A DNA stretch of 64,000 nt from positions 62,001 to 126,000 of the forward strand of contig JADQBT010000013.1 of the NCBI GenBank assembly GCA_016278485.1. The letters run 5' to 3'. The DNA is from Halanaerobiales bacterium. GTDB taxonomy: Bacteria; Bacillota; Halanaerobiia; Halanaerobiales; Halanaerobiaceae. Made by a program: the position numbers and the translations under genes. Below the pieces are notes generated by a model. The model was not told where the DNA came from, did no database searches, and was given only the letters and a program-made list of their open reading frames with translations. Position 1 is the stretch's first letter. Each line of letters begins with the position of its first letter. Below are positions 1-9,495 of this stretch, piece by piece.

Positions 1-1016
1 GCCAGCCCAGCTATCCCAAGCGGATTGCGCGCTGCTTTCTCAAAGAGACGTACTATTTTTGCTGGCTTCATTTCCTGCCAGCGATAACCACGCATATGTT
101 CTTCAATAGCCAGTTGACCTGCTTTACGCCAGAGTTGGGGCAATTTTAGTCTTTTTGCTAGTTTTTTAAAAGGTAAAACACCCTGACTATCATGTCGATA
201 ATGATGTGGCCATTTATTTTCAGGTGTTACTGCTTTCCCCATGTCATGGACCAGTACTGCAAACCTTATAAAAGATTCTTCAGTAATTTTAACAGCATGT
301 TGGAGACTCTGCATAGTATGGTTATAGACATCACCTTCAGGATGATATTTTACCGATTGTTCCACACCTATCAAATCATCTATTTCCTTGAAATGAACTT
401 TTAGAAGATTAACATCTCTTAATCTCTGGAAAAATAGTTCCGGGTTCTGACTTGCAAGTGCTTTTCTTAACTCTTCATATACTCTTTCAGCTGGCAAACT
501 TAAAATTTCTTTATCGGCTAAATCTCTCACCTGCTGTAAGAATCCTGTTGTAAAAACATAAAATTTGTGGCGGCAGCTCAACTGTGAGACAAACCTGGCT
601 CCACGATAGATACGCAATGGGTCTGTATCTAAACTATCAGGCAAAGGCCTAATTTTTCCTTGATTAAGGTCATTGAGCCCACCATAAGGATCAATTAACT
701 CTTCTGTTCTTAGGTTTAAAGCCATCGCATTAATAGTAAAATCTCGCCTGGCAAGTTCTCTCAATAAATCCTTTTCTGTCACCACGATGTCATGACTACC
801 TACTTTATAGACAGCAAAACTCTTACCAACCTTTTTTGCCACAGAAAATACTCTTGCAAATTCCTGTTCAGAAACACCGGTCAGTAAGAAATCTAAATCT
901 TCAGGTTTTTTATTCAAAAAAATATCCCTGACTGAACCACCAGTCAAGTAAGCCTCTCCACTTAGTTCTTTAAATCTAGCTAATAACTTCTCATCTAATA
1001 ACAAATCATTAAACAC
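1..1016 (-). CDS. cca: CCA tRNA nucleotidyltransferase / poly(A) polymerase family with HD domain (3' end outside window)
   Basis: Adds or repairs the 3'-CCA of tRNAs in the cytoplasm. The C-terminus is cut off by the left window edge, leaving about 338 codons. The N-terminal class II nucleotidyltransferase head shows GGSVRD near residues 20-25, the metal-binding DLD pair about 15 residues later, and RRDFTINAMA further on, followed by DPYGGLNDL. An HD domain follows (HTMQ...VLVHDMGK), as in the multifunctional CCA proteins. The start is GTG at 1014-1016, chosen because AGAGGAG (1028-1034) lies 11 bases upstream and no better ATG exists. That ribosome-binding site touches the T-tract of the hairpin ending the toxin operon, so expression may depend on read-through. 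Whether it makes the whole CCA or is a poly(A) polymerase or A-adding enzyme cannot be decided from this fragment. Confidence 0.9.
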   Translation of the reverse strand, partial: MFNDLLLDEKLLARFKELSGEAYLTGGSVRDIFLNKKPEDLDFLLTGVSEQEFARVFSVAKKVGKSFAVYKVGSHDIVVTEKDLLRELARRDFTINAMALNLRTEELIDPYGGLNDLNQGKIRPLPDSLDTDPLRIYRGARFVSQLSCRHKFYVFTTGFLQQVRDLADKEILSLPAERVYEELRKALASQNPELFFQRLRDVNLLKVHFKEIDDLIGVEQSVKYHPEGDVYNHTMQSLQHAVKITEESFIRFAVLVHDMGKAVTPENKWPHHYRHDSQGVLPFKKLAKRLKLPQLWRKAGQLAIEEHMRGYRWQEMKPAKIVRLFEKAARNPLGIAGL

Positions 1017-1034
1017 TTAGTTCAACACTCCTCT

Positions 1035-1059
1035 AAAAAAGATGCTTTTATTTTAGCAT
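1035..1059 (-). terminator. Weak hairpin with T-tract after the toxin gene
   Basis: On the minus strand, ATGCT and AGCAT pair around an 8-base loop and are followed by CTTTTTT. The stem is only 5 bp and AT-rich, so termination may be partial. The cca ribosome-binding site begins immediately after the T-tract. Confidence 0.45.
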
Positions 1060-1153
1060 TGCCAGAAGAAGCAAAAAAATAATCATCAAAAGCAGACACT
1101 CAATTGTTACATAAATAAAAAAATAACCCCGCACGAAAAATACGAAGTTAAAA

Positions 1154-1564
1154 TTAAATAGTTTGTTCTTCTTGTTCATATGCTTCAATATCATTTTGCT
1201 TGTCCATGCAAAGTCCAATAAATAAAGCCGAATCAACTTCATCCATCTTTTCTGAAGATAACTTGCCTGCACACCATACATCTGCATGGTCAAATAAAAT
1301 TTTTCTTATTGTGTATGATTGAGCACATTGGATATAAGAAGTATGATTTAGTCTTGTGGTACCTTTTGGTATTTCAACATCAGTTGGAAATAAATCTGGG
1401 TCTCCATCGCTTGCTATAAGCAAAACTGCGATTGTATCATAATTTGTAAAATATTCACCCTCTTGCAAAACTAAAACAAATTTTGATTTACCCTTAGGAT
1501 ATTTTTCATCAAAAGTATAAGGGAATTTAATATAATATATTTCTCCCCTACAGACATTAGTCAT
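1154..1564 (-). CDS. MazF/PemK-like toxin-family protein
   Basis: A 136-residue protein of the PemK/MazF fold, whose members are mostly ribosome-associated or free mRNA endoribonucleases paired with an antitoxin. It opens with RGEIYYIKFPY, the usual first strand with the conserved RGE/D-I-Y start. A K-x-K-F-V-L-V-L-Q strand, TIAVLLI, and the C-terminal strand with TSYIQC follow. Length is near the family norm of 105-135, with a charged C-terminal extension. GAGGTGAG is placed well before ATG 1564. A 64-residue basic ORF lies 20 bases upstream in the same direction, the usual place for an antitoxin. Toxic or RNase activity is inferred from family resemblance; I cannot identify the catalytic residues with confidence. 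Confidence 0.72.
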   Translation of the reverse strand: MTNVCRGEIYYIKFPYTFDEKYPKGKSKFVLVLQEGEYFTNYDTIAVLLIASDGDPDLFPTDVEIPKGTTRLNHTSYIQCAQSYTIRKILFDHADVWCAGKLSSEKMDEVDSALFIGLCMDKQNDIEAYEQEEQTI

Positions 1565-1584
1565 ATTTTAACTCACCTCAAGTA

Positions 1585-1779
1585 CTAATCAATGGATTTA
1601 TAGATGTACTTTTCAATGTCAGCAAAGTTACTATTCGCTGATTCGGCTGCTTCTTTACTTGGAACTAAGTTACATTTCTTTTTTCTTTTTTTAGCCATAG
1701 CTTTAACACGTTGCATTCTGGACTTAAGTTTAGTATTCTCTCGATTCCTTTCCACAACACGAGCTGGTAAGGCAGCCAT
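1585..1779 (-). CDS. Small basic protein, candidate antitoxin of the MazF-like toxin
   Basis: A 64-residue protein that I do not recognise. It is rich in Lys and Arg (a KKRKKK run near residues 31-36) in its N-terminal two thirds, then turns acidic and polar. Start ATG 1779 is chosen because a strong AGGAGGGG (1790-1797) precedes it. A longer reading from 1845 has no ribosome-binding site and begins almost on top of the -10 element TATAAT at 1855-1860. Its position 20 bases before the toxin-like gene suggests an antitoxin, but it resembles no MazE, ribbon-helix-helix or AbrB family that I know. An RNA- or ribosome-binding accessory protein is an alternative. Confidence 0.55.
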   Translation of the reverse strand: MAALPARVVERNRENTKLKSRMQRVKAMAKKRKKKCNLVPSKEAAESANSNFADIEKYIYKSID

Positions 1780-1854
1780 TTTATCTTTTCCCCTCCTCTC
1801 TTCTTCTAAATTTAATATTTTTTTATTCAAATTAATCACCCTCATTAATTAACT

Positions 1855-1860
1855 ATTATA
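1855..1860 (-). promoter_or_regulatory. Probable -10 element of the toxin-antitoxin pair
   Basis: TATAAT on the minus strand, about 75 bases before the chosen start at 1779. No good -35 is seen because that position falls in the ssrA terminator (1863-1884). It suggests the pair has its own promoter right behind ssrA. Confidence 0.4.
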
Positions 1861-1862
1861 AT

Positions 1863-1884
1863 AAAAAAAAAGACCCAGAGGCCT
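1863..1884 (-). terminator. Terminator of ssrA
   Basis: Stem AGGCC/GGTCT with loop TCTG (one G-U pair), followed by nine T on the minus strand, 15 bases after the encoded CCA end of tmRNA. Confidence 0.7.
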
Positions 1885-1898
1885 ATAAAAATAAAATT

Positions 1899-2254
1899 TG
1901 GTGGAGGTGGTGGGAGTCGAACCCACGTACTATATAGCTCACCCAGTAGTTTCTACGAGTGTAGTCTGTTATTTAATTTCACAACAGTAACTCCAACAGA
2001 CAGGATCTACTATTGCTAGTCCGTTATTTTCCCATCTTCTTACGGACATCGGAAAATGGTAAGCCTGCTGATTATGACACCTGAAAGACTTCACAGACAA
2101 AAGCCAGACTAGGCGTTTAACTGCCTACGCGGCAGCTAAAGTGTAATTATTATCGTTTGCAGATAATTTTATTTATCCAGTGTTTAACGAGTGAAAGGAA
2201 CTCCTCGACTCGCTTCTAAGAGGTCCACTATACAGGCGAAGCCAGAACACCCCC
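1899..2254 (-). ncRNA. ssrA: Transfer-messenger RNA (tmRNA)
   Basis: A 356-nt one-piece tmRNA that rescues stalled ribosomes with SmpB. The 5' GGGGGTG pairs with 3' CACCTCC (one G-U), followed by A and an encoded CCA. The T-arm GTGGG-TTCGACT-CCCAC is intact. The tag frame reads GCA AAC GAT AAT AAT TAC ACT TTA GCT GCC GCG TAG, giving ANDNNYTLAAA, with the usual hydrophobic-AA end recognised by ClpXP-type proteases. A perfect promoter lies upstream, leaving a leader of about 33 nt for RNase P removal. smpB is close by, but an alcohol dehydrogenase gene on the other strand lies between them. Confidence 0.97.
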
Positions 2255-2293
2255 TGGTTCAGCCTTGTAAGTGTTTTCTTACAATGCTTAATT

Positions 2294-2322
2294 ATTATAA
2301 CTTATCTAAATTTAAATGTCAA
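2294..2322 (-). promoter_or_regulatory. Consensus promoter of ssrA
   Basis: TTGACA (2317-2322 on the complement), a 17-bp spacer and TATAAT (2294-2299). All twelve core bases match the vegetative consensus, as expected for an abundant stable RNA. Confidence 0.9.
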
Positions 2323-2472
2323 ACAACACTCAAGTAGAAAAATGTGAAATATCTTACAAGAAAGTATATTCTAAATTTTCTAATAAATAAAAGGATATTT
2401 TATCTTTTTATCCAAATATATCATTAAGAGGATTAATGAACCAATTATACCAAAACGAAGGGAGTTTTTATT

Positions 2473-3636
2473 TTGGAAAAAACTTATGGATTTTTTATGC
2501 CGACAGTAAACTTAATGGGGGCTGGTGCAGCAAAGTCTATTGGAGACCAAATTAAAAAATTAAAAGGTAGTAAAGCATTAATAGTTACTGATAAAATATT
2601 AGTAGAAATTGGGATAGTGGGTGAAGTTAAAGAATATATAGAAAAAGCTGGTGTTGAGGTAGTAGTATTTGACGGTGTCCAACCTAATCCAACTGTTTCA
2701 AATGTCAATGCAGGACTAAAGAAATTAAAAGAAAGTAATTGTGATGTAGTAGTCTCAGTTGGCGGAGGGAGCTCTCATGACTGTGCAAAAGGTATAGCAT
2801 TAGTTGCATCTAATGGTGGAAGTATTAAAGATTATGAAGGTATCGATCAATCAACAAAAACTAAGATGCCTCTGGTATCATTGAATACAACTGCTGGAAC
2901 TGCTAGTGAAATGACTCGTTTTTGTATTATAACTGATGAAGAACGTCTTGTGAAAATGGCCATTGTAGACTGGCGGGTAACACCTAACGTCTCTATTAAT
3001 GACCCAATTCTAATGATGAAAAAACCCCCTGCCTTAACTGCATCAACAGGTATGGACGCTTTAACTCATGCAGTAGAAGCTTATGTATCTACTGACGCTA
3101 CTCCAGTTACTGATTCAGCAGCCCTAATGGCTATTAAATTAGTTTCAGAAAACTTGCGTAATGCAGTTGCTAATGGAGATAATTTTGCAGCTAGAGATAA
3201 TATGGCTTATGCACAGTTTTTAGCAGGTATGGCATTCAATAATGCTTCTCTCGGTTATGTGCATGCTATGGCTCACCAATTAGGTGGCTTTTACGACCTA
3301 CCACACGGCGTCTGTAATGCCATCTTATTACCGCATGTAGAGGAATATAATCTAATCGCAGACCCAAAACGTCTGTCAGATATTGCTGAAGCAATGGGAG
3401 AAAATATTGAAGGTCTATCTGTAAGAGATGCTGCTGATAAAGCCTTAGAAGCAATTGTTACTCTATCAAAAGATATTGGAATCCCGCAAAACTTAAGAGA
3501 TCTAGACGGAACCGAAGTTAAAGAGAAAGACTTTGTCACATTAGCTGAAAATGCTATGAACGATGCTTGTAGTTTGACAAATCCAAGAAAAGCGACTAAA
3601 GAAGAAATTATCAATATTTTTGCTGAAGCATTTTAA
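2473..3636 (+). CDS. Iron-containing alcohol dehydrogenase
   Basis: A 387-residue group III (Fe-dependent) NAD(P)H alcohol dehydrogenase, which reduces aldehydes to alcohols or the reverse in the cytoplasm. The nucleotide-binding GGGSSHDCAK lies near residues 97-106. The metal site is DALTHAVEAY near 195-204, plus HAMAHQLGG and DLPHGVCNA further on, giving the expected Asp and His ligands. Length fits the family (380-390). The start is TTG 2473 behind GGGAG, and the protein begins close to the conserved F-x-M/P-T start of the family. It is monocistronic, with its own terminator. Sequence alone does not decide among ethanol, butanol and 1,3-propanediol. It sits between ssrA and smpB on the opposite strand, which breaks a common pairing. 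Confidence 0.92.
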   Translation: MEKTYGFFMPTVNLMGAGAAKSIGDQIKKLKGSKALIVTDKILVEIGIVGEVKEYIEKAGVEVVVFDGVQPNPTVSNVNAGLKKLKESNCDVVVSVGGGSSHDCAKGIALVASNGGSIKDYEGIDQSTKTKMPLVSLNTTAGTASEMTRFCIITDEERLVKMAIVDWRVTPNVSINDPILMMKKPPALTASTGMDALTHAVEAYVSTDATPVTDSAALMAIKLVSENLRNAVANGDNFAARDNMAYAQFLAGMAFNNASLGYVHAMAHQLGGFYDLPHGVCNAILLPHVEEYNLIADPKRLSDIAEAMGENIEGLSVRDAADKALEAIVTLSKDIGIPQNLRDLDGTEVKEKDFVTLAENAMNDACSLTNPRKATKEEIINIFAEAF

Positions 3637-3652
3637 AGCAAAAAATTACTTT

Positions 3653-3680
3653 GGAGCAGCATTAGCTGCTCCTTTTTCTC
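3653..3680 (+). terminator. Terminator of the alcohol dehydrogenase gene
   Basis: A perfect 8-bp stem GGAGCAGC/GCTGCTCC with loop ATTA, followed by TTTTTCTC, 17 bases after the stop codon. Confidence 0.92.
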
Positions 3681-3713
3681 TTTTTAATCACTATATTATA
3701 ATGTCACACAACC

Positions 3714-4187
3714 TTAAATATTCCCTTTTTGTTCACGTCTGAAGGCTCTTTCAATATCTTTTTTAGCTGTTTCCTTAGCGATATCGCGCCGCTTATCATA
3801 TTTTTGTTTACCTTTTGCGGCAGCCAATTCAATCTTAGCTAGGTTATGATTTAAATAAAGCGTAAGAGGAATAAGGGTATAACCTTTTTGGGTTGTATAA
3901 CCGATTAATTTACGTATTTCATTTTTATGGAGCAACAATTTGCGTTTTCTTTCTGGTTTATGATTATATCTATTTCCCTGTTTATATGGGCTAATATGCA
4001 TATTGTAGAGATAAAGCTCGCCAGCTTCAACAACTGCAAAACTATCTTTTAAATTAACCCGGTGAGCACGGATTGATTTAATCTCAGTACCTTGCAATTT
4101 AATGCCAGCTTCATAAGTCTCTTCAATATAGAAATCATGTTTTGCCTTTTTGTTCCTCGCAATAACCTTAATATCTTCTTTTGCCAT
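3714..4187 (-). CDS. smpB: SsrA-binding protein SmpB
   Basis: Binds the tRNA-like domain of tmRNA and brings it to stalled ribosomes. The 157-residue protein starts [19 protein letters not shown]. It has [13 protein letters not shown] and the DSFA segment of the OB-fold, and the basic tail [20 protein letters not shown] that enters the empty mRNA channel. ATG 4187 is chosen over an in-frame GTG 9 bases upstream, because GGAG lies 10 bases before the ATG and only 1 before the GTG. It follows rnr by 32 bases, the normal rnr-smpB order. Its RNA partner is encoded 1.5 kb further on. Confidence 0.97.
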   Translation of the reverse strand: MAKEDIKVIARNKKAKHDFYIEETYEAGIKLQGTEIKSIRAHRVNLKDSFAVVEAGELYLYNMHISPYKQGNRYNHKPERKRKLLLHKNEIRKLIGYTTQKGYTLIPLTLYLNHNLAKIELAAAKGKQKYDKRRDIAKETAKKDIERAFRREQKGNI

Positions 4188-4219
4188 AGTGACCACACTC
4201 CTTACCCCTCTATTATACC

Positions 4220-6352
4220 TTAATCTTCTATAATTTGAAAATCTAATTCTCTATCTTCCAGACTAACCCGGCTAACCTTAATTCTTACTTCATCACCAAG
4301 GCGATACATATTTTTAGTTCTTTCCCCGATCATAGCCTGGACACTTTCATCATAATGGTAATAATCATCATCCATATTTTTAACATGAACTAGACCTTCA
4401 ACTGTATTATCAAGCTCTACAAAGAAACCAAAACCAGTAATACCACTGATGATACCTGAAAACTCTTCTCCAACTTGGTCTACCATATATTCTATCTTCT
4501 TCAATTTGACCGAATCACGTTCTGCTTCCATCGCTCTTCTCTCTTGCAGAGAACTCTGATCAGCAATTATTGGTAACTTACGCTCTAACTCCTCAGTCCG
4601 TTTTTTACTAAATGAACCCTTTTCCTGAATTTCCTTTAAGAGACGGTGGACTATTAAATCAGGATAACGTCGGATAGGAGAAGTAAAATGAGTATAATGC
4701 TCAATGGCAAGCCCAAAATGTCCAATATTTTTAGTTGCATAAACAGCCTTTTTCATAGAACGAAGTAAAACAGTATCAATTATTCTCTCTTCTGCCGTAC
4801 CTGCAACTTTTGCTAATACTTCCTGGAGAGCACGTGGGTGGATATCCTTAATATCTCCTTTAACATGATAGCCAAAATTATGAATAAATTCATTGAACTG
4901 TTGTAATCTATCTGGATCAGGTTGATCATGCACCCTGTAGACAAAAGGTTCTTCCCGCCAAAACATATCGGCAGCTACCACATTATTTGCTGCAATCATA
5001 AATTCTTCGATTAACTGTTCAGAGATACCATGGATTCTCTTTCTTAAATGAATAGGTTTCCCCTTCGAATCAAGTTCCACTTTAACTTCTGGAAAATCAA
5101 AATCAATACTACCACTATTAAATCTTTGCTTCCTTAAGCGTCTCCGTAATTCATTCATTAATTCAAGCTCATCCACAAAATCACTAAATTCATCCTTAAC
5201 GGCCTGATTATCTTTATCTAAAATCTCACGTACTTCATCATAAGTTAGCCGATAATTAGTTCTAATCAGACTTGGAAAGATCTCATAACCATCTACCTTA
5301 GCACCATCTTTACCTGTTAACTTATAGTCAATCATCGCAGTTAGAGCAAGTCTATTCACCTGTGGGTTAAGACTACAGATACCATTAGATAGCTTGCGTG
5401 GTAACATCGGTATAACCCGGTCAACCAGATAAATGCTTGTACCTCTTTCGAAAGCTTCTTGATCAAGTGGGCTATCTTCTTTGACATAATGCGTCACATC
5501 AGCGATATGAACTCCTAGTCGGTATTTGTCATCTGCCAGTTTTTCTATTGAAACAGCATCATCCAGATCTTTAGCATCTGCTCCATCTATAGTTACCATT
5601 TTCAAATCGCGTAAATCTCTTCTATCTGTATGTTCACTGGCTTTAACTTCATCTGGAATATTATTTAAAACTTTTTTAACATCTGCCGGAAATTCACCAG
5701 GTAGATCCAGTTGTCTAATGATTGCTTCAATGTCAACTCCAGGATCACCTTTAAAACCTAATATCTCAACAATTTTTCCTTCAGAATTTCTATTTGACTC
5801 TGGCCAATTAATAATCTCAACTACAACTTTCTGACCATCTTTTGCACCTTGCATATGTTCTGGTGGAATAAATACATCATTACATATTCTCTGATTATCT
5901 GGTACGACAAAACCATAGTTTTTCTTTTTCTCCAGATTACCAACCACCTGTTTATTAGCTCTTTCCACAATCTCTGCTACTTCACCTTCAGCACTCTTGC
6001 CACGAGAATGTGGTAGTAGTCTTATAAATACTTTATCATTATGCATAGCACCATTCATCTTACCAGAAGAAATAAAAATATCTTCCTTTTCTGGATCATC
6101 TGGTATCAAAAACCCATTTCCACTTGGTGTCTTATCAATACGCCCACCGATCAGATTAAACTTTTCAGGAACACCATATTGATCAACACTATTTTTAAAA
6201 ACAAAACCAGTTTTAACTAGATCATCAAGTAAGTTATCAAGCATTTTGCGTTGATCTGCTTTAATATCTAACTGTTGATATAGTTTTTCACGGGACAAAG
6301 GACGGTTAACTTCATCTCTTAGAAAATCTAGCAATTCTGTTCTTGCACTCAT
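4220..6352 (-). CDS. rnr: Ribonuclease R
   Basis: A processive 3'-5' exoribonuclease that degrades structured RNA and acts with tmRNA on stalled messages. Its 710 residues are family-typical. They show an N-terminal winged-helix segment, two cold-shock domains (for example [15 protein letters not shown] and YGFVVPDN), and the RNB domain with [15 protein letters not shown] carrying the metal-binding aspartates. [16 protein letters not shown] follows, and the S1 domain near the C-terminus has the [15 protein letters not shown] stretch. ATG 6352 is preferred to GTG 6361, because GGAG lies 8 bases before it. Located between an HD-domain gene and smpB. Confidence 0.96.
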   Translation of the reverse strand: MSARTELLDFLRDEVNRPLSREKLYQQLDIKADQRKMLDNLLDDLVKTGFVFKNSVDQYGVPEKFNLIGGRIDKTPSGNGFLIPDDPEKEDIFISSGKMNGAMHNDKVFIRLLPHSRGKSAEGEVAEIVERANKQVVGNLEKKKNYGFVVPDNQRICNDVFIPPEHMQGAKDGQKVVVEIINWPESNRNSEGKIVEILGFKGDPGVDIEAIIRQLDLPGEFPADVKKVLNNIPDEVKASEHTDRRDLRDLKMVTIDGADAKDLDDAVSIEKLADDKYRLGVHIADVTHYVKEDSPLDQEAFERGTSIYLVDRVIPMLPRKLSNGICSLNPQVNRLALTAMIDYKLTGKDGAKVDGYEIFPSLIRTNYRLTYDEVREILDKDNQAVKDEFSDFVDELELMNELRRRLRKQRFNSGSIDFDFPEVKVELDSKGKPIHLRKRIHGISEQLIEEFMIAANNVVAADMFWREEPFVYRVHDQPDPDRLQQFNEFIHNFGYHVKGDIKDIHPRALQEVLAKVAGTAEERIIDTVLLRSMKKAVYATKNIGHFGLAIEHYTHFTSPIRRYPDLIVHRLLKEIQEKGSFSKKRTEELERKLPIIADQSSLQERRAMEAERDSVKLKKIEYMVDQVGEEFSGIISGITGFGFFVELDNTVEGLVHVKNMDDDYYHYDESVQAMIGERTKNMYRLGDEVRIKVSRVSLEDRELDFQIIED

Positions 6353-6418
6353 ATTTATCACTCCATTCCTTATTATTATTCCCGTTAAACTAACAATTAT
6401 TGCAAAAAATTACTACCT

Positions 6419-6970
6419 TTAGAGGCCTAAGTCATCCGAAATGTTCTGCATAGCAAGCAGGGAAATTCCAATAAACTCTTCTAGATCAAGATCCATCTCA
6501 GAACAAGCAGCGATAACTTCTCTATCTGCTCCTTTGGCAAAAGAATTACTATCATACCTATTCATCACAAATTCTGTATCAAGGGAAGCTAATTTTTTAT
6601 CAGGATGGATTAAAGCAGATGCTACAATCAAGCCTGTTAACGGATCAGCCGCATATAATGATTTAGCCATTAAAGTCTCTCTAGGGAGTTCATGCATCCC
6701 GTTATGAGCTCTTACAGCATCAACAATTTCTGAATCAAAACCCAATTCAGCCAACATATCTGCCCCAATCATACTATGTTTTTCAGGTTGATCTGCTGTT
6801 TCTCCATAATCAATATCATGTAATAGCCCGGCTAGTTTCCAGCGTTTTTTCTCCTCATTAAAATACTCAGCTAATTCCCCCATCACTGCCTCTACTGCTA
6901 GACAATGTTTTACCAAATTCTTTTGTTTAATGTTTTCTTCTAACAAACTAAGCGCTTCTTCTCTCTTCAT
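6419..6970 (-). CDS. HD-domain (HDIG-type) phosphohydrolase-like protein
   Basis: A soluble protein of 183 residues with an HD-type metal phosphohydrolase core. H24 comes from LVKHCLAVEAVM, followed by GLLHDIDYG, then HSMIGADML and VRAHN. These supply the His and Asp ligands of the family. Such proteins hydrolyse nucleotides or phosphate esters; the substrate here is unknown. The second ATG (6970) is chosen, because AGGAG is 7 bases before it and only 1 before the first ATG (6976). It lies between the hotdog thioesterase and rnr, likely in one transcript. Confidence 0.75.
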   Translation of the reverse strand: MKREEALSLLEENIKQKNLVKHCLAVEAVMGELAEYFNEEKKRWKLAGLLHDIDYGETADQPEKHSMIGADMLAELGFDSEIVDAVRAHNGMHELPRETLMAKSLYAADPLTGLIVASALIHPDKKLASLDTEFVMNRYDSNSFAKGADREVIAACSEMDLDLEEFIGISLLAMQNISDDLGL

Positions 6971-6994
6971 TTTCATTCTCCTCTCAGCTTAATT

Positions 6995-7408
6995 TTATTC
7001 TTTAAATTCCATAAACTTAGCTTCTGCAGAAGCAAGTTTATGACCTTTCTCATCCTCTAAGTAGGCTTCTGTATAATAGATAGTTCCAAAAACATTTTGA
7101 TAATGTTTATTTAATTTACCTACTATTTTTAACTCTCCACCAATCAGCACAGGTTTTTTAAATTTAACACTAATTTCAGCCGTTACTGCTTTAATCCCTT
7201 TAAAAACTATTACCTTAGCCATTGCTTCATCTAGTAAGGTACTAACAAGACCACCATGCATAATATCATCATAGCCCTGATGATTAGCAGTTGGCGTAAA
7301 TTTAGCTTCTACCAGGTCTGCCTCGACTGGCTTGAAATCCAATTTGAGTGAAATAGGATTATCTCGGCCACAGGCGAAACACATATTATCTATACTTTTA
7401 TCCTGCAT
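6995..7408 (-). CDS. PaaI/4HBT-family hotdog thioesterase
   Basis: A 137-residue single hotdog-fold protein that probably hydrolyses an acyl-CoA thioester. The N-terminal CFACGRDNPISLKL is the hallmark of a well-known subgroup (C-x-x-C-G-x-x-N-P-x-G/S-L). The IMHGGLVSTLLDEAM helix carries the conserved HGG and the catalytic acidic residue. The TAEISVKFKKPV strand is also typical. Substrate unknown. Its GGGAGCG ribosome-binding site (7416-7421) lies only 4 bases from the T-tract of the hppA terminator. There is no room for a separate promoter, so expression probably relies on read-through from secG-hppA. Confidence 0.85.
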   Translation of the reverse strand: MQDKSIDNMCFACGRDNPISLKLDFKPVEADLVEAKFTPTANHQGYDDIMHGGLVSTLLDEAMAKVIVFKGIKAVTAEISVKFKKPVLIGGELKIVGKLNKHYQNVFGTIYYTEAYLEDEKGHKLASAEAKFMEFKE

Positions 7409-7425
7409 AACTATCGCTCCCTTTC

Positions 7426-7460
7426 AAAAAACCCCCTAAGCAGAAAAACTACTTAGAGGG
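7426..7460 (-). terminator. Hairpin terminator after hppA
   Basis: Minus strand: CCCTCTAAG pairs with CTTAGGGGG (9 bp, one G-U) around an 11-base loop and is followed by TTTTTT. It ends 18 bases before the next gene. Confidence 0.85.
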
Positions 7461-7491
7461 CTCAATAATTACAGATTCAATAAAATATTTA

Positions 7492-9444
7492 TTACATAAA
7501 AAGTGGTGCAAAAACCAGAGATACAATAGTCATTAACTTAATGAGAATGTTCAGGGAAGGTCCAGATGTATCCTTAAATGGATCTCCAACTGTATCCCCA
7601 ACTACAGCAGCTGAATGTGCTTCAGTGCCTTTACCTCCATAATGACCTGATTCAATATATTTTTTAGCGTTATCCCAAGCTCCACCTGCATTTGACATCA
7701 TAATTGCCATTAAAACACCAGATGATAAAGCTCCTGCTAATAATCCACCCAGCGCTTCTGGACTCCATAAGCCAACTACAACTGGTACCACTACTGCTAG
7801 AATACCAGGTACAATCATCTCTCTAAGTGCGGCAGCAGTACTGATATCTACACATTTCTTATAATCAGGCTTTCCAGTTCCCTCCATAATACCAGGAATC
7901 TCTCTAAACTGTCTTCTTACCTCTTCAATCATTTCAGAAGCAGCTTTACTCACAGCCTCCATTGTAATTGCAGAAAATAAGAAAGGAAGCATGGCACCAA
8001 GGAAGAGACCGATAATTACTAACGGATTAGTTAAACTAATATTTTTCAGACCAACCGCTTCTGAGAAAGCTGCAAACAATGATAAAGCAGTCAGAGCTGC
8101 CGAACCAATAGCAAAACCTTTTCCCATTGCAGCAGTTGTATTCCCAACTGAATCAAGTTGATCAGTAATTTCTCTAACAGATGGATCTAATTCAGCCATT
8201 TCCGCTATACCACCTGCATTATCAGAAATAGGTCCATAAGCATCAACTGATAGGGTAATTCCTGTGGTAGCTAACATCCCCACTGCAGCCATAGCAATAC
8301 CATATAAACCAGCAAAATTATGAGCAATAAAAATTGCAATTGCGATCACTAAAATTGGAAACATAGTACTCATCATACCAACAGATAAACCACTGATGAT
8401 ATTTGGTGCAGTACCTGTTTGTGATTGTTCAGCAATCTTTTTAACAGGTGCATAATGTTCTGAAGTATAATATTCAGTAATACGACCGATTAATGTTCCG
8501 GCAAGCAGTCCAGCAATAACTGCAGCAAAGACACCCAATTTAATGGATAATGCCTGCACTAAGAAATATGCTACAATAATGGTGATTCCACCAGCAATCA
8601 AAGTACCTTTTTCTAGTGCTTTAGCTGGATTTCCACCTTCTTTTGCTTTAACAAAACGTGTTCCAATTATCGAAGCTAAGATACCAAATGCTGCTAATAG
8701 CATTGGTAATAAAACATAGTTTTTACCCAGAACTGTCCCTAAAGTCATTGCAGCAACAATTGAGCCCACATATGATTCAAAAAGGTCAGCTCCCATACCA
8801 GCTACATCCCCAACATTATCGCCAACATTATCTGCGATAACAGCAGGATTACGCGGATCATCTTCAGGAATTCCTGCTTCAACCTTACCAACTAGGTCTG
8901 CACCCACATCGGCTGCTTTTGTATAAATTCCTCCACCTACCCGTGCAAATAGAGCAATAGAACTAGCACCAAAAGCGAATCCACGAATAAAGTCAATATT
9001 ATTGGTGAAAATTATGTAAAGAATGCCGAGACCCAGAGTACCCAGTCCAACAACTGACATTCCCATAACTGATCCACCTGCAAAAGCAACACCTAAAGCC
9101 TTATTAAGACTAGTCTGAGCTGCATTTGTTGTACGAGCATTAGCTTGTGTTGCAATTTGCATCCCGATAAAACCGGCCAGAGCTGAAAAAAGTGCTCCGA
9201 GAATAAATGCAAAAGATGTCTGCCACCCGAGACTTGGTACAAAGGCCATTATAATAGCTACTATTAAAACAAAAACAATTAAAATTCTGTATTCACGTCC
9301 TAGAAAAGCCATAGCACCCTCATTGATAGCTTTAGATAATTCGGCCATTCTTTCATTTCCTATATCTTCTTTTCTTACTTTATTAGCAAGAATAAATGCA
9401 AATAGCAGAGCTAAGATACCTGCTATTGGTGTTATAAACTGCAT
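7492..9444 (-). CDS. hppA: Membrane-bound ion-pumping pyrophosphatase
   Basis: An integral membrane enzyme that couples PPi hydrolysis to H+ or Na+ export. At 650 residues with about 16 membrane helices it is slightly shorter than plant forms and typical for bacteria. The substrate site is clear: [23 protein letters not shown] in the middle and [14 protein letters not shown] with [17 protein letters not shown] near the end. [12 protein letters not shown] carries Ala where K+-independent enzymes have Lys, which points to the K+-dependent class. Whether it pumps Na+ or H+ is not settled. For a fermenting halophile, using PPi to build an ion gradient makes sense. It follows secG and has an AGGAGG ribosome-binding site. 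Confidence 0.96.
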   Translation of the reverse strand: MQFITPIAGILALLFAFILANKVRKEDIGNERMAELSKAINEGAMAFLGREYRILIVFVLIVAIIMAFVPSLGWQTSFAFILGALFSALAGFIGMQIATQANARTTNAAQTSLNKALGVAFAGGSVMGMSVVGLGTLGLGILYIIFTNNIDFIRGFAFGASSIALFARVGGGIYTKAADVGADLVGKVEAGIPEDDPRNPAVIADNVGDNVGDVAGMGADLFESYVGSIVAAMTLGTVLGKNYVLLPMLLAAFGILASIIGTRFVKAKEGGNPAKALEKGTLIAGGITIIVAYFLVQALSIKLGVFAAVIAGLLAGTLIGRITEYYTSEHYAPVKKIAEQSQTGTAPNIISGLSVGMMSTMFPILVIAIAIFIAHNFAGLYGIAMAAVGMLATTGITLSVDAYGPISDNAGGIAEMAELDPSVREITDQLDSVGNTTAAMGKGFAIGSAALTALSLFAAFSEAVGLKNISLTNPLVIIGLFLGAMLPFLFSAITMEAVSKAASEMIEEVRRQFREIPGIMEGTGKPDYKKCVDISTAAALREMIVPGILAVVVPVVVGLWSPEALGGLLAGALSSGVLMAIMMSNAGGAWDNAKKYIESGHYGGKGTEAHSAAVVGDTVGDPFKDTSGPSLNILIKLMTIVSLVFAPLFM

Positions 9445-9495
9445 GCACTAACCTCCTTATTAAAATTATAAAATTTTTATGATTTAGTATATTTA

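Noticed and set aside
1048-1293. An 81-residue minus-strand frame overlapping the MazF-like gene
   Set aside because: It runs out of frame through the toxin gene and the AT-rich spacer. It has no ribosome-binding site and a low-complexity hydrophobic end.
2389-2412. Inverted repeat GGATA...TATCC before the alcohol dehydrogenase gene
   Set aside because: The arms are 5 bp and AT-rich in an AT-rich spacer, so chance is likely. It does not match a Rex site.
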